Positions 1 through 11,174 of a stretch of 64,000 nucleotides of DNA are shown in pieces. Origin of the DNA: Gammaproteobacteria bacterium (GTDB lineage Bacteria; Pseudomonadota; Gammaproteobacteria; UBA4575); the NCBI GenBank assembly GCA_014075255.1, contig CP046178.1, forward strand, positions 2,250,894 to 2,314,893, written 5' to 3'. A program made the translations under genes and the position numbers. Positions within the stretch are counted from its first letter, which is position 1. Each line of letters starts with the position of its first letter. Below the pieces are notes generated by a model, which had not been told where the DNA came from, did no database searches, and was given only the letters and a program-made list of their open reading frames with translations.

Positions 1-1
1 G

Positions 2-289
2 CTAACGGGTGAAGGACGCGTAGATTTTCAAACAGCCTTTGGTAAAACTCCATCAGGTGTAGCAAAAGCTGCTAAGAAATATAATGTCCCAGTTATTGCA
101 ATTGGCGGAGCGTTGTCTGATGACGCAAGGCAAGTGTTTGATCACGGAATTGATTGCATTGAAAGTGCCGCAGCTAAAGACATGACCTTAGAAATAGCAA
201 TTCAAAATTCTAAACAAGACCTAGCCAATGCAGCAGAGCGAGTAATTCGTATGCTTCTAATTGGTAAAAAAATGGCTACAAAGAAATGA
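2..289 (+). CDS. Glycerate kinase, C-terminal part (partial)
   Basis: The reading frame is open from the left edge and ends at TGA 287-289, giving the last 95 residues. It begins with LTGEGRVDFQTAFGKTPSG and continues with PVIAIGGALSDD, matching the C-terminal region of the GarK/GlxK glycerate kinase family, which phosphorylates D-glycerate with ATP. The start and most of the enzyme lie outside the window. The family call is fairly safe; which product isomer is made cannot be told here. Confidence 0.85.
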   Translation, partial: LTGEGRVDFQTAFGKTPSGVAKAAKKYNVPVIAIGGALSDDARQVFDHGIDCIESAAAKDMTLEIAIQNSKQDLANAAERVIRMLLIGKKMATKK

Positions 290-302
290 TGATTAATATA
301 AT

Positions 303-680
303 TTAATCAATAAAGCTTAGTTTTAAGTCTTCAAAAGTATCTTTAGGTAGCCCACGGTTTTTTATAAACTGCTGTTTGAAATCGTTTTTAGCTCGTTCTA
401 AATGTTGTCTGCACTCAGTAGATTTAACTTCACTATCTAGTACTTTGCAGCCGATTAGGGGTGTGTATTGCTTGAGAAAAGCCACTTCAAAATCATTTAT
501 TAATTTCTGTCTTACTGAATAATCTATATCACCCAACTGACTTTTAGAAGAATCGTTTTGTAGAGAGGCAACACGGTTATTCGCAGATGTGGTGCTGTGG
601 GATGATAAATAATAACCAAATAGGAAGAGAGAAATGACGGTTATCCAAGGTATTAATGTTTTAGTAATCGTCCTGTTCAT
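303..680 (-). CDS. Hypothetical membrane-anchored protein
   Basis: The 125-residue product has one hydrophobic segment at about residues 9-27 after a short basic N-terminus, so it is probably a signal-anchored periplasmic protein. The rest is polar and charged, with two Cys (GCKVLDSEVKSTEC). I do not recognise the family. It converges on the glycerate kinase gene with a 13-bp gap and starts at ATG. Confidence 0.5.
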   Translation of the reverse strand: MNRTITKTLIPWITVISLFLFGYYLSSHSTTSANNRVASLQNDSSKSQLGDIDYSVRQKLINDFEVAFLKQYTPLIGCKVLDSEVKSTECRQHLERAKNDFKQQFIKNRGLPKDTFEDLKLSFID

Positions 681-818
681 ATGCTCAATAATGCAATATT
701 AAATCATGCTGAGAGTATGGCTCCCGATAGAAGGGCTGACTTAGCTTAGAGGCTGTAAGTGACTTAAGTTTTTACATAGTGTGTTGTTAGTATTGCAAAT
801 TTAAAATTTATGTAGAGC

Positions 819-1001
819 TTATGAATTTGATTGATCTTTGGTGTTTTTGTCTGTCATAACCATCCAAGCTTTGAATCTTGCGCGTTCAATAAATTCTACA
901 TTCCCTTCAATGTTGTCGCGGCGATCAGATGATTTCCTTCTGTCTTCACCCTTGAATTGGCGACGCTCGCCACCCGTTCTCCGTTCTTGGAAATGTGCCA
1001 T
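819..1001 (-). CDS. Small Arg-rich protein
   Basis: This 60-residue protein has an N-terminal half dense in Arg motifs (ERRTGGERRQF, EDRRKSSDRRD) and a more ordinary C-terminal half. A strong ribosome-binding site (GAGGAGAG) sits just upstream of the ATG, which supports it as real. The base composition of the N-terminus suggests nucleic-acid or acidic-surface binding, but no function can be assigned. Confidence 0.55.
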   Translation of the reverse strand: MAHFQERRTGGERRQFKGEDRRKSSDRRDNIEGNVEFIERARFKAWMVMTDKNTKDQSNS

Positions 1002-1326
1002 GCTCTCTCCTCTAGTTGAGCAGGGTTAGGGTTCACCATCTGATTATAAAGGTAAAGTTAGGCTGAAATGAACGGCAAATAAAAACCGACAAACGGTAAC
1101 TACGGATAGAGCGTCAAAATTACGCTCACTATGTGACAAGAAAGAAATGCATTTTTAAAGTTATTATAACTTATCATCCCATTCTACAACTTCATCATGA
1201 TCAAGCGTAATGAGCAGACCTTAGTGCCTACGTTCTAAGGGATAGTATTTCCATACTTCTTTAGTTTTAGTTTTTAGTACTTTTTGGTCAATCTCTTTTA
1301 GTTCATCACATGTGACACTAATGTAG
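1002..1326 (-). pseudogene. Intergenic stretch with a possible decayed small gene
   Basis: On the minus strand, between about 1326 and 1164, one frame has protein-like composition: a lysine-rich stretch ending KEVWKYYPLERRH, a stop, then in the same frame GLLITLDHDEVVEWDDKL and a second stop at 1164-1166. No ATG opens it; the segment follows directly on the DUF2726 gene in another frame. It may be the remnant of a small gene broken by a nonsense mutation. I see nothing else in 1002-1163. Confidence 0.25.
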
Positions 1327-1920
1327 TTATGCAGCCTTGCTCATTTTGTAATCACGTAGACTACCCAGCACAGCCGATTTAATTTCTTGAGCAGAATATA
1401 TCTGCCTAGCGGTAATTCGTATCAATGGAAAGCTTGCACTTTCACATGCAGCATTAAGAAAAGCATCGCGTTTTTTTCTATCTGCCTGATTGTTGCTACG
1501 ATCATCTAACTCAATTGCAGCAATGATTTCATATGTGTCTTGACTGCAGAGTAAGAAATTAAAATGTTTGGATTTAATTTTATTGAATGAGCTAGTCCAC
1601 TCATTTTTAGAAATACCTGTTGTTGGCTGCAGTACATCTGCAACTCTGACCTTCATCAATATTATGAATTGACTGCAAAGACCTTGTGATAAGACCTTGT
1701 AAAAATTCTGCTCTGCTCGAGAAAGAATGTATTGGTTTACTTGGAACGTATAAGTTGGAGTACTAACTTCAGGTAAACGTGCGCTTGGCTCAAGTCTCAG
1801 TTTACTTATTTCATGTTTCTGTGCGGCTTTAGTTTCTGATTTTTTAGCATTTCTTTCAGTAAGCCATTTTATGATCGATGCACCGATTAAAATCAGCGCG
1901 CCTAGAACTAACCATTCCAT
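1327..1920 (-). CDS. DUF2726 domain protein, membrane anchored
   Basis: The 197-residue protein has an N-terminal transmembrane segment (about residues 3-20), a polar linker, then a DUF2726 domain from about residue 63. Matching landmarks are LSRAEQNFYKVL, the KVRVADVL segment, KHFNFLLC and AAIELDD. The fold of this family is related to restriction-endonuclease-like/topoisomerase-associated domains, but the role is unknown. It stands alone 109 bp downstream of gltD on the same strand. Confidence 0.75.
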   Translation of the reverse strand: MEWLVLGALILIGASIIKWLTERNAKKSETKAAQKHEISKLRLEPSARLPEVSTPTYTFQVNQYILSRAEQNFYKVLSQGLCSQFIILMKVRVADVLQPTTGISKNEWTSSFNKIKSKHFNFLLCSQDTYEIIAAIELDDRSNNQADRKKRDAFLNAACESASFPLIRITARQIYSAQEIKSAVLGSLRDYKMSKAA

Positions 1921-2029
1921 ACTTCACTCCACCTTGTTATAAGGTTGTATGGTTGATTAGTTTACGTATGTAATAAACCGCTTCCTGATAGCCGTTCGAA
2001 CTAACTCGCTAAATGGCAGTGTCGTCAAT

Positions 2030-3490
2030 TTATTGGCCCATACTGTCAGGAGATACAGGAGCTGGTAATTCGCTAGCGCCCATTAAGAAACTATCCACCC
2101 CTCGCGCAGCACTGCGTCCTTCGGCAATAGCCCATACAATGAGACTTTGTCCGCGCTGCATATCACCTGCGGTGAAAACACCATCAACATTCGTCATCCA
2201 GTTTTGATCACAAACTACATTGCCACGGGCGTCAAGTTCGACTCCAAGTTGTTCTAACATGCCAGGTTTTTCTGGGCCTATAAAGCCCATAGCAAGCAAG
2301 GCTAGGTCGCAGGGTAGGGTTTGTTCGCTACCGGGCACTTCCTCGAAACTCATGCGGCCATTATTATTCATTTCGACCGTTATGAGTTCCAATGCTTTTA
2401 CATTGCCATTGCCATCATCTATAAAACGTTTAGTAGAAACAGAATAAACTCGTTCCACACCTTCTTCATGTGCAGAAGCCGTGCGAAAAACACGAGGCCA
2501 TTCTGGCCATGGATTATTCGTGCTGCGTGCTTCAGGTGGTTTTGGCATAATCTCTAATTGATGAACTGATTTAGCCCCTTGGCGATTCGAAGTGCCTAGA
2601 CAATCTGCACCAGTATCACCACCGCCAATTATGACGACATGTTTATCTTTTGCATTGATGAAATTATCGGCTATTGAGTCACCTTCGCAGAGTTTATTCT
2701 GCATAGGTAAAAACTCCATGGCTTGATGAATTCCTTTTAGCTCACGGCCTTCTGCAGGGAGGTCGCGCGCAGCGCATGCACCACCTGTTAGGATTAAGGC
2801 GTCAAACTCATTGCGAAGATCATCAACGGAAATATTATCGCCTACATGTGTGTTGGTTTTAAACGTTACGCCTTCGGCAATCATTTGCTCCATGCGACGA
2901 TCAATAACTTTCTTTTCCATTTTAAATTCAGGAATGCCGTAACGCAGTAGACCACCAATGCGATCAGCGCGTTCAAAAACGGTTACATCATGACCCGCTC
3001 TAGCGAGTTGTTGGGCGGCTGCTAAGCCTGCTGGACCAGAACCAACAATGGCAACATTTTTACCGGTTTTATTTTCTGTTATTTGAGGCAGTACCAAACC
3101 ATTTTCGAAAGCTTTATCGATGATGGTGAGTTCAATACCCTTGATAGTAACCGGGTCATCATTGATACCCAGCACACAAGAGCCTTCGCATGGCGCAGGA
3201 CATAAAGTGCCCGTGAATTCAGGGAAATTGTTAGTCGCATGCAGTCGTTGGATCGCATCTTCCCATTGGTCTCGATATACCAAATCGTTCCAATCCGGAA
3301 TTAAATTACCAAGGGGACAGCCTTGATGACAGAAAGGAATGCCGCAATCCATGCAACGTGCAGCTTGGTCTTGTAGTGGGTCAATAGGCCATGGAGCCAT
3401 CACTTGGCTCCAGTCTTTAAGACGGACTTCAACGGGGCGATACGGTTGTTTTGCCCTGGTGTATTCCATAAATCCTGTAACTTTAGCCAT
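2030..3490 (-). CDS. gltD: Glutamate synthase small (beta) subunit
   Basis: GltD passes electrons from NADPH through FAD and iron-sulfur clusters to GltB, which makes two glutamates from glutamine and 2-oxoglutarate. The N-terminal ferredoxin-like domain has C46, C49, C54 and C58 (CMDCGIPFCHQGC), followed by further Cys at LCPAPCEGSC. An FAD-binding GSGPAG motif and an NADPH-binding GGGDTG motif follow. I start the gene at the ATG giving MAKVTGF; an in-frame TTG lies two codons upstream. It lies 41 bp after gltB, so the two are an operon. Confidence 0.96.
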   Translation of the reverse strand: MAKVTGFMEYTRAKQPYRPVEVRLKDWSQVMAPWPIDPLQDQAARCMDCGIPFCHQGCPLGNLIPDWNDLVYRDQWEDAIQRLHATNNFPEFTGTLCPAPCEGSCVLGINDDPVTIKGIELTIIDKAFENGLVLPQITENKTGKNVAIVGSGPAGLAAAQQLARAGHDVTVFERADRIGGLLRYGIPEFKMEKKVIDRRMEQMIAEGVTFKTNTHVGDNISVDDLRNEFDALILTGGACAARDLPAEGRELKGIHQAMEFLPMQNKLCEGDSIADNFINAKDKHVVIIGGGDTGADCLGTSNRQGAKSVHQLEIMPKPPEARSTNNPWPEWPRVFRTASAHEEGVERVYSVSTKRFIDDGNGNVKALELITVEMNNNGRMSFEEVPGSEQTLPCDLALLAMGFIGPEKPGMLEQLGVELDARGNVVCDQNWMTNVDGVFTAGDMQRGQSLIVWAIAEGRSAARGVDSFLMGASELPAPVSPDSMGQ

Positions 3491-3531
3491 GTGCAAGTTC
3501 CATCATCATCTTATAATCCATATTGTTTTTA

Positions 3532-6500
3532 TTACCCGTGCGCGGCTTCCATTACTGCTTCATCCACTGAGGACCCCTTTGCTTCAGCTTTCTTTATGGC
3601 TGCAAGTACGCGCTTATAATCTTTTGGCATCACTTTAATAAATTTGCTCTGATATTCATTCCAGTTATCTAATATATTGCAAGCAACGGTGCTCTTGGTA
3701 TAGTCACCATGATGAGTTAGTAAGTTCTTAACCACTTCTTTATCTTCATCATCCAATTCATCAAGATCAACCATTTCTAGGTTGCACAATATTTTAAACT
3801 CTTCTTTGTTGGCTAACACGTAAGCTTCACCGCCGGACATTCCTGCTGCAAAATTACGGCCTGTAGGCCCAATGACTACTACGCGGCCACCCGTCATGTA
3901 TTCACACCCGTGATCGCCTATCCCTTCAACTACTGTATGCACACCACTATTACGTACGCAAAAACGTTCGCCTGCCATGCCGCGAATGTAGGCTTCACCA
4001 GATGTAGCGCCATATAACAACACGTTGCCGACAATAATATTTTCTTCGGGTATGAAAGTAGATTTACTGGATGGGTAAACAATAATTTTTCCACCAGATA
4101 AACCTTTTCCTAAATAATCATTCGCATCACCTTCTAAGGTCATGGTGACACCTTTAGGGACAAAGGCGCCAAAACTCATTCCTGCTGAGCCATGGAAGTG
4201 AGCTTTAACCGTATCTTCTGGTAAGCCTGCTGCACCATAACGCTTAGTAATGTGATAACCCAAAATGGTACCCACTGAGCGATGGATATTTTTTACTTCC
4301 AGCGAAACTTCTACTGCTTTGCCGTTATCAATTGCATCTTGAGATAGTGGCACTAATTGAGTGACGTCCAATGATTGCTCAAGACCATGATCTTGTGTGG
4401 TGGTGCAATACGACTTAGTGTTCATTGGATTGGTTGGTGTGTGCAGAATGCTACTGAAATCAAGTCCGTGCGCTTTCCAGTGATCTATAGCGTTATTCAC
4501 ATCTAAACGCTTCACTTGCCCAATCATTTCCTCAAATGTCCTGAATCCAAGTTTTGCCATGTATTCGCGAACTTCTTCGGCAATAAACTTAAAGAAATTT
4601 TCAACGAATTCAGGTTGCCCTGTAAATTTCTTAGTCAATTCTGGATTTTGAGTCGCCACACCTACTGGGCAGGTGTTTAAGTGACAAACACGCATCATAA
4701 TACAACCCATCACTACAAGTGGCGCTGTCGAGAAACCAAATTCTTCAGCACCTAGTAAAGCCGCAACGATCACATCGCGTCCGGTTTTTAATTGCCCATC
4801 AGTTTGCACAACAATACGGTCACGTAAGCCATTCATCATTAGTACTTGCTGAGTTTCTGCTAAGCCTAACTCCCATGGCAGTCCAGCATGCTTTAAGGAG
4901 CTCATGGGTGATGCACCCGTGCCGCCATCATAACCAGATACCAGTACAACATCTGAATGAGCTTTTGCTACACCCGCGGCAACAGTTCCTACACCCACTT
5001 CAGCGACTAATTTCACATGAATGCGCGCTTCAGGATTAGAATTTTTTAAATCGTAGATTAGCTGGGCTAAATCCTCAATCGAATAAATGTCGTGATGTGG
5101 CGGTGGTGAAATTAATCCAACTCCTGGAGTAGAGCCACGTACTTTTGCGATCCACGGATACACTTTAGTTCCTGGCAATTGCCCGCCTTCCCCCGGCTTT
5201 GCGCCCTGTGCCATCTTAATTTGGATGTCATCGGCATTAACTAAATATTCACTAGTAACACCAAAACGACCGGATGCAACTTGTTTGATGGAGCTTCTTC
5301 TAGAGTCACCATTTTCATCAGGCGTAAATCGATCAGAGTCTTCGCCACCTTCGCCAGTATTTGATTTACCACCAATGCGATTCATTGCAATGGCTAAAGT
5401 CTCGTGTGCTTGTTTACTGATTGAGCCATAAGACATTGCGCCGGTTGAAAACCGTTTCATAATGTTCTCAATTGGCTCAACTTCTTCTATAGGAATTGCG
5501 TTGTCTGAAAATTTAAAATTAAATAAACCACGTAAGGTGGCCAAGTTTTCATTTTGTTCGTTTACTTTGTCAGTATATTCTTTAAATATACTGAACTGTC
5601 CGGAACGTGTTGAATGTTGCAACTTGAAAACGGTATCAGGGTTAAATAAATGATATTCACCATCACGACGCCATTGGTATTCACCGCCCCAATCTAGGTC
5701 AGGACGTTTAGCTGTACGCTCAGGGAATGCATTGTGATGTCGAATACTCATCTCTTTTGCAACTTCTTCTAAACCGATTCCACCAATGCGTGAAGCAGTC
5801 CAAGTAAAATATTGGTCTACAAATTCTTTATTAAGACCGATCGCTTCAAATACTTGTGCGCCACGATAGGATTGCACTGTAGAAATACCCATCTTCGCCA
5901 TGGTCTTGGTTAAGCCTTTGTTAATGGCCTTTGTGTAATTTTGTACTGCTTTTTCTAATGGCATTTCAGGCAAATGACCTTTACCGATCATGTCGCCTAA
6001 TGATTCAAGTGCAAGGTACGGGTTAATGGCACCAATGCCATAACCGATTAGTACTGCAAAATGATGTATTTCACGCGGTTCGCCCGATTCAAGAATTAAC
6101 CCCACTTTAGTGCGCGTACCAGAACGAATTAAATGATGGTGTACACCTGCAGTAGCAAGAAGAGCAGGAATCGCTGCTAGTTCTTGAGTGATACCACGAT
6201 CCGAAAGAATAATATTTGCATATCCATCTGTAATCGCTGCATCAATATCAGCAAATACACTTTTAAGGGCTTTATCTAATCCTGCGCCTGCATCCGCAAC
6301 ACGATATAAAATAGGTATGGTTTTAGATTTTAAGCCGGCATCCGCTATTTCACGTATTCGAGCTAAACCATTATTAGCAAGAATAGGCGAAGGCAGTCTG
6401 ACTTGTTTACAGCTATCTGCAGTGGCCTCTAATAAGTTTTTTTCTGGTCCAACAGTGGTTGCTACTTGGGTAACCAATTCTTCACGTATGCCATCTAAAG

Positions 6501-8124
6501 GTGGATTGGTAACCTGCGCAAACAACTGCTTGAAATAGTCATATAGTAAGCGTGAGCGATTCGATAACACAGCTAGTGCAGTGTCGGTACCCATTGAGCC
6601 TGTTGGCTCTAGGCCATTGGCTGCCATAGGTGCCATGAGCACGCGTAAATCTTCGTGTGTATAGCCGAATGCTTGTTGTCGTTGTAACAAGGTGTCTTTG
6701 TCACCTGTATCTACATCTTTAGGTACAGGTAAATCTTCTAATGCAACTAGATTTTCTTTTAACCATTGTTCATAAGGATGTTGTTCAGCAAATTCTTTTT
6801 TAATCTCTTCATCATCGATTATGCGACCTTGTTCAGTATCCACCATAAAGATTCGTCCTGGATGCAAACGATCTTTAATTAATATGTTTTCTGGCGGAAT
6901 ATCTAGCACGCCAACTTCAGAAGCCATAACTACCATGTCATCTTTAGTGACATAGTAACGTGATGGACGCAGACCATTACGATCTAGAACGGCTCCCATA
7001 ACATTGCCATCGGTAAATGCAATCGAAGCTGGGCCATCCCAAGGTTCCATTAAACAGGCGTGATACTCATAAAAGGCTTTGCGAGCAGGATCCATGGTTT
7101 CATGCCCACTCCAAGCTTCAGGAATCATCATTAGCACAGCATGAGAAAGTGGCCGGCCACTCATATGTAAAAATTCCATTACGTTATCAAATGTAGCGGA
7201 GTCACTGCCGCCTTCTAATACGATAGGGAATAATTTTTCTAAATCTTCACCAAACACATCTGACTTGCATAGCGGTTCACGTGCACGCATCCAGTTTGCA
7301 TTGCCACGTGCAGTATTAATTTCACCATTGTGTGCAACATAACGAAATGGATGGGCAAGTTCCCAAGCAGGGAAAGTGTTGGTGGAAAAGCGTTGATGTA
7401 CCAACGCCATGGCCGATTCAAAATCAGGTTCAGATACATCTGGAAACATGGGTTCAAATTGCGAACCGGTAAGCATACCTTTGTATATACAGGTACGGTG
7501 TGAGAGTGATGGGATATAAAAATGCTCACGCTCAGAAAGTTCTACATTATTATAAATGGTATGTTCGATGCGCTTACGAATTACATATAATTTACGTTCA
7601 AAAGATATTTCATCATTTATATCTGCGCTGCGGCCAATAAAAATCTGTTTAAACGTTGGTTCACCATCTTTAGCCATTGAACCCAGAGAAGATGAATCGA
7701 TTGGTACATCTCGCCAACCTAAAACCTGTTGGCCTTCTTCTGCAATAATTTTATGAAACTCTTCTATACAGTGCTTTTGTTGGGTGACATCGTTTGGTAA
7801 AAACACCATGCCTGCACCGTATTGGCCGTATTCTGGTAGTTCGAATCCAAGCTCATTGCAAACGCGAACAAAAAACTTATGCGGTAGTTGGGTAAGCATA
7901 CCCACACCATCACCGGTATTCTCTTCACAGCCACATGCGCCGCGATGGATTAGGTTCTTAAGAATGGTTACTGCATTGTCTACAATCTTGTGTGACTTGC
8001 GACCTTTAATATCCACTACAAAACCAACGCCACAGGCATCATGTTCATAGGCAGGGTCGTATAGCCCCTGGTTGGATTGCCCCATGTGGGATTTAATAGT
8101 GGTGGGCTTATTAAAAATTCTCAT
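3532..8124 (-). CDS. gltB: Glutamate synthase large (alpha) subunit
   Basis: The product of 1530 residues has the full GltB layout. It opens with an N-terminal amidotransferase whose nucleophile is Cys31 in [11 protein letters not shown], so about 30 residues would be removed in maturation. The central domain and FMN-binding synthase domain follow, with the 3Fe-4S motif in [17 protein letters not shown], and the protein ends in the C-terminal beta-helix domain. It makes glutamate from glutamine and 2-oxoglutarate with GltD. A second in-frame ATG lies at codon 14, but the first ATG has a GAG nearby and is preferred. Confidence 0.97.
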   Translation of the reverse strand: MRIFNKPTTIKSHMGQSNQGLYDPAYEHDACGVGFVVDIKGRKSHKIVDNAVTILKNLIHRGACGCEENTGDGVGMLTQLPHKFFVRVCNELGFELPEYGQYGAGMVFLPNDVTQQKHCIEEFHKIIAEEGQQVLGWRDVPIDSSSLGSMAKDGEPTFKQIFIGRSADINDEISFERKLYVIRKRIEHTIYNNVELSEREHFYIPSLSHRTCIYKGMLTGSQFEPMFPDVSEPDFESAMALVHQRFSTNTFPAWELAHPFRYVAHNGEINTARGNANWMRAREPLCKSDVFGEDLEKLFPIVLEGGSDSATFDNVMEFLHMSGRPLSHAVLMMIPEAWSGHETMDPARKAFYEYHACLMEPWDGPASIAFTDGNVMGAVLDRNGLRPSRYYVTKDDMVVMASEVGVLDIPPENILIKDRLHPGRIFMVDTEQGRIIDDEEIKKEFAEQHPYEQWLKENLVALEDLPVPKDVDTGDKDTLLQRQQAFGYTHEDLRVLMAPMAANGLEPTGSMGTDTALAVLSNRSRLLYDYFKQLFAQVTNPPLDGIREELVTQVATTVGPEKNLLEATADSCKQVRLPSPILANNGLARIREIADAGLKSKTIPILYRVADAGAGLDKALKSVFADIDAAITDGYANIILSDRGITQELAAIPALLATAGVHHHLIRSGTRTKVGLILESGEPREIHHFAVLIGYGIGAINPYLALESLGDMIGKGHLPEMPLEKAVQNYTKAINKGLTKTMAKMGISTVQSYRGAQVFEAIGLNKEFVDQYFTWTASRIGGIGLEEVAKEMSIRHHNAFPERTAKRPDLDWGGEYQWRRDGEYHLFNPDTVFKLQHSTRSGQFSIFKEYTDKVNEQNENLATLRGLFNFKFSDNAIPIEEVEPIENIMKRFSTGAMSYGSISKQAHETLAIAMNRIGGKSNTGEGGEDSDRFTPDENGDSRRSSIKQVASGRFGVTSEYLVNADDIQIKMAQGAKPGEGGQLPGTKVYPWIAKVRGSTPGVGLISPPPHHDIYSIEDLAQLIYDLKNSNPEARIHVKLVAEVGVGTVAAGVAKAHSDVVLVSGYDGGTGASPMSSLKHAGLPWELGLAETQQVLMMNGLRDRIVVQTDGQLKTGRDVIVAALLGAEEFGFSTAPLVVMGCIMMRVCHLNTCPVGVATQNPELTKKFTGQPEFVENFFKFIAEEVREYMAKLGFRTFEEMIGQVKRLDVNNAIDHWKAHGLDFSSILHTPTNPMNTKSYCTTTQDHGLEQSLDVTQLVPLSQDAIDNGKAVEVSLEVKNIHRSVGTILGYHITKRYGAAGLPEDTVKAHFHGSAGMSFGAFVPKGVTMTLEGDANDYLGKGLSGGKIIVYPSSKSTFIPEENIIVGNVLLYGATSGEAYIRGMAGERFCVRNSGVHTVVEGIGDHGCEYMTGGRVVVIGPTGRNFAAGMSGGEAYVLANKEEFKILCNLEMVDLDELDDEDKEVVKNLLTHHGDYTKSTVACNILDNWNEYQSKFIKVMPKDYKRVLAAIKKAEAKGSSVDEAVMEAAHG

Positions 8125-8386
8125 CTCGACTCAAAAACCTGGGTGTATTTATACTTATATATAATAGTTGTGCATTTTAGATGCTTTGGGCCTGAATCGA
8201 TCTAGTACAAAAGAGTAACGATCAAGCGACAGCGTACATAATTTGAGCTAGTTGCTATGCGCATTATGTAGTTGGCCCGAGAGTGTTTTATGCAAACGGC
8301 CGCGAATTATAGAGGAGTACGAACGAATCCTCTAATAACCACAAAATATTTGCTGTTTTACATTGAAAACAGCCGTTTTGTTGATT

Positions 8387-8575
8387 TTAAGCTTTGGTAA
8401 GGAATAGTGCGCCGATGATCAAGATAACCGTAGCCGCTTGGAGACCTATGCGAATCCACATAAAGCGTTCACCAAAATCTTTATCAAGTGAACCGCCGAT
8501 TCCCATTGATAATAAGCCTAAACCCAGCGCTGATATGGTTCCGAGTAATGCCAGTATTATTACTATGTTAAGCAT
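8387..8575 (-). CDS. Small two-helix membrane protein, HIG1-like
   Basis: The 62 residues form two transmembrane helices joined by a polar loop. The loop and second helix (ERFMWIRIGLQAATV) fit the R-x3-Q pattern of HIG1 (hypoxia-induced) domain proteins, some of which associate with respiratory oxidases. The similarity is short, so twin-TM proteins of other families remain possible. It stands upstream of gltB with 262 bp between them. That gap holds a 7-bp inverted repeat (8310-8316 with 8328-8334). Confidence 0.5.
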   Translation of the reverse strand: MLNIVIILALLGTISALGLGLLSMGIGGSLDKDFGERFMWIRIGLQAATVILIIGALFLTKA

Positions 8576-8641
8576 GATGTTTCTTTTTCACATTTTTAGT
8601 AAAAATATTATGCCATGACAGTAAGCTTAAAACTCCGTTGA

Positions 8642-9100
8642 CTAGTATATATATGGTAAAAATCGATAGCTTTTCCGTTGATAATTAAGGTATTCAACAA
8701 ATCTCATAAGTAATAGCTTTTCTTCTTTATTAGCTTTTTTTATAACAGAACTCATTACCATCACCAAACCCACCGCATTCACCCAGTGAAAGTTATAAAG
8801 TGTAATGCCTAACATCATCGCAATTAAACTTGTATACATGGGGTGTCGAATATAACGATAAGGTCCAGTAGTGATTAGCGTTGCCTGATGTTTAATTTCC
8901 GGATAGACACTGAAGTTACCGATTTTGTTATAGCAAAGTGTATGTATGCCTAAGATCGCACCAAATACACAAAAAATTAGCCAATAAATTTTACCTGCAT
9001 TTAGTAGGCCAACGGGGTAGCAACAAAAAGCAATGCCAGTCATTTGTATGATTACAAGTAAATGGCTAGAAATAGGATAATGGGCGAGAAAATTTTTCAT
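8642..9100 (-). CDS. Isoprenylcysteine/phospholipid methyltransferase-family membrane protein
   Basis: The protein is a small multi-helix membrane protein with the ICMT/PEMT C-terminal pattern: TTGPYRYIRHPMYTS followed by a conserved Glu pair and RKSYRFLPYIY at the end. This family methylates lipids or prenylated cysteines with S-adenosylmethionine; the substrate here is unknown. An in-frame TTG is found four codons upstream of the ATG I chose. The gene ends close to ttcA, whose stop lies 38 bp away on the same strand. Confidence 0.75.
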   Translation of the reverse strand: MKNFLAHYPISSHLLVIIQMTGIAFCCYPVGLLNAGKIYWLIFCVFGAILGIHTLCYNKIGNFSVYPEIKHQATLITTGPYRYIRHPMYTSLIAMMLGITLYNFHWVNAVGLVMVMSSVIKKANKEEKLLLMRFVEYLNYQRKSYRFLPYIY

Positions 9101-9138
9101 TTCTTTTCTCAATTAGAAAGAAAAGTTAGAAATTAAGT

Positions 9139-9969
9139 TTAGTTAGGTAAAGCGCTAAACATTAATTTTTCTTCATTCTCTTTAGTTGATGAGTCAGAGT
9201 TCATGGTATTGAAGTCAAATAAACTAGTGTCTAATAAATGACTGCTAGTAATATTTTGCATGGAGCGGAAGATATTGCTCACACGGTCAGGAGACTGTTT
9301 GTCCCATTCCTTAAGCATATTTTTTATGCGCGTTCGCTCTAAATTTGGTTGTGATCCACATAAATTACATGGAATGATAGGAAACTCTTTTCGCTCGGCG
9401 TAGCGAGTGGTATCTTTTTCGCGGCAATATACTAAAGGCCGAATTACCACATTGCGTTTATCATCGCTGACTAGTTTTGGTGGCATAGTTTTAAGTCGCG
9501 AACCATGAAACATATTTATAAACATCGTTTCGACTAAGTCGTCCATGTGGTGACCCAGTGCAATTTTATTGGCACCTAATTCTTGTGCAGTGTTGTATAG
9601 AATTCCGCGACGTAAACGTGAACATAACGAGCAAGTAGTTTTTCCAGGTGCAATTTTCTCTTTAACAATGCTATAGGTATCTTTTTCAATAATGCGATAA
9701 TCAATATTTAGTGCATCAAGGTAATTGGGTAAGACATGTTCTGGGAAGCCAGGTTGTTTTTGATCTAAATTTACCGCTATTAGCTCAAATTTAATTGGCG
9801 CAACGGATTGCAGCTGCGATAACATGTCTAGCAAAGTATATGAATCTTTTCCACCAGAGAGGCACACCATAATACGATCACCATCATCAATCATATGGTA
9901 GTCAGCAATCGCTTTACCGGTTTGCCTTCTTAACTGTTTTTGCAGTTTTATAAATCTTTGAGAATACAT
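9139..9969 (-). CDS. ttcA: tRNA 2-thiocytidine(32) synthetase TtcA
   Basis: TtcA thiolates cytidine 32 of certain tRNAs using ATP and an iron-sulfur cluster. The 276-residue protein shows the PP-loop SGGKDS at residues 38-43, the CSLC pair (C113, C116) in [13 protein letters not shown], and a second Cys pair (C201, C204). Length and order fit the family well. The rhomboid gene ends 32 bp upstream of the start on the same strand. Confidence 0.95.
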   Translation of the reverse strand: MYSQRFIKLQKQLRRQTGKAIADYHMIDDGDRIMVCLSGGKDSYTLLDMLSQLQSVAPIKFELIAVNLDQKQPGFPEHVLPNYLDALNIDYRIIEKDTYSIVKEKIAPGKTTCSLCSRLRRGILYNTAQELGANKIALGHHMDDLVETMFINMFHGSRLKTMPPKLVSDDKRNVVIRPLVYCREKDTTRYAERKEFPIIPCNLCGSQPNLERTRIKNMLKEWDKQSPDRVSNIFRSMQNITSSHLLDTSLFDFNTMNSDSSTKENEEKLMFSALPN

Positions 9970-10001
9970 ATCTGATATCTTACGTGAAAACGATCGAAGT
10001 A

Positions 10002-10700
10002 TTATTCGGCTTTTCCACTTTCTTTTGCATCGCTATCAACCTCACTCCAAGCTTCACCAATAACAGAGTCTTCCTCGTCTTCGTTTTCCCAGCTGTACTG
10101 TTTTGCAGGTGGAGTAGGGTCGTAATTTCGAAAAATAACTGCGCAGATAGCGCCGAGACCCGCTCCCCAAAAATGGGTCTCAAAAGACACGCCTGGTTGA
10201 TGCGGAAATATTCCCCATATCATCGTGCCATATAAAAAGAACACCAATAGAGAAAGTGTGATGGCAAGTCGATCTCTGCGTAGAATTCCAACTACAAATA
10301 CAAATGCCATAATGCCGTAAGTAAGACCGCTTGCACCGAAATGAAAAACAGGTCTCGCGGTAAACCACACTCCTAGTTCGGCAAGTATCCATACTACAAA
10401 AAGCACAACCCAGCGTGAGCGTGGATAGCCATATAAAAGTGCTGTACCAAGAATCAGTAATGCGGGTGTATTAGAAATTAAATGTTCAAATGATGCATGA
10501 ATGAGCGGAGCGGTAACTACTCCTATTAAGCCTGATAATTGTTGTGGGTGTGTGCCAAGCTTAAAAGTATCTAGGCCTGCAAAAAACTTTAGTAATTCGA
10601 TTGCCCATAAAATAACTACAAAACTCAAAGCAATATAAAAAGCTTTTTTTAATATCAAAACATCTTGTGGCGATGAGCGAGTGGAAGGGATGCTTAACAT
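10002..10700 (-). CDS. Rhomboid-family intramembrane serine protease
   Basis: The protein has about six transmembrane helices. The catalytic serine is S124 in [11 protein letters not shown], and the partner histidine is H176 in FETHFWGAG. An N-terminal [14 protein letters not shown] segment (residues 68-77) also fits the family. The C-terminal tail is acidic and polar. Rhomboids cut membrane proteins within the bilayer; the substrate is unknown. It probably shares a transcript with ttcA. Confidence 0.9.
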   Translation of the reverse strand: MLSIPSTRSSPQDVLILKKAFYIALSFVVILWAIELLKFFAGLDTFKLGTHPQQLSGLIGVVTAPLIHASFEHLISNTPALLILGTALLYGYPRSRWVVLFVVWILAELGVWFTARPVFHFGASGLTYGIMAFVFVVGILRRDRLAITLSLLVFFLYGTMIWGIFPHQPGVSFETHFWGAGLGAICAVIFRNYDPTPPAKQYSWENEDEEDSVIGEAWSEVDSDAKESGKAE

Positions 10701-10944
10701 AGAGTGCTAATAGTCAATCAAATTATTTTGTGCATATTTAAGCATAATAAATCAGTAATCTTGAAGTGTGTCACTAAAATATGGGTACGCCTGGAGCAGA
10801 CTTCAAGTTGTTTTATGGCTTTATTGAAAGACTTTATCGCTAAAGGTGGCCCAATTATCCTTGATAATGACTACTAAACTTGCGGATAGAGTAGATAAGG
10901 TTCATGGTCTAATTGTTACGATATTTTGACTAGAGGCAAGTATC

Positions 10945-11166
10945 ATGATTTTTCTTGGAATAAGAGTGCAAGACGTGCTCAGTAAATCGCATGGTAAAAT
11001 TATTGAAGTGATTAAACGTGGAAACATTATCGAGAGTTTTCGCATTCAACTAGATAGTGGCCATATTGTCACGCGCAGTCGTGATGAATTGTTCATGAAG
11101 GAAAAGAGGAAGCCTTTGTTTATGCACCTAGCATGGGATGCTGACAAGGAAGCCCTTGAAACTTAA
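10945..11166 (+). CDS. Hypothetical 73-residue protein
   Basis: A short soluble protein rich in charged residues, with a repetitive beta-like pattern (KIIEVIKRGNIIESFRIQL). An AGAGG ribosome-binding site precedes the ATG. I do not recognise a family. It is convergent with dbpA, 8 bp from that gene's stop. Confidence 0.5.
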   Translation: MIFLGIRVQDVLSKSHGKIIEVIKRGNIIESFRIQLDSGHIVTRSRDELFMKEKRKPLFMHLAWDADKEALET

Positions 11167-11174
11167 TGTACAGG

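Noticed and set aside
7239-7529. Frames inside gltB and other long genes on either strand
   Set aside because: They lie inside strongly supported genes, lack start signals and show no family features; they are shadows.
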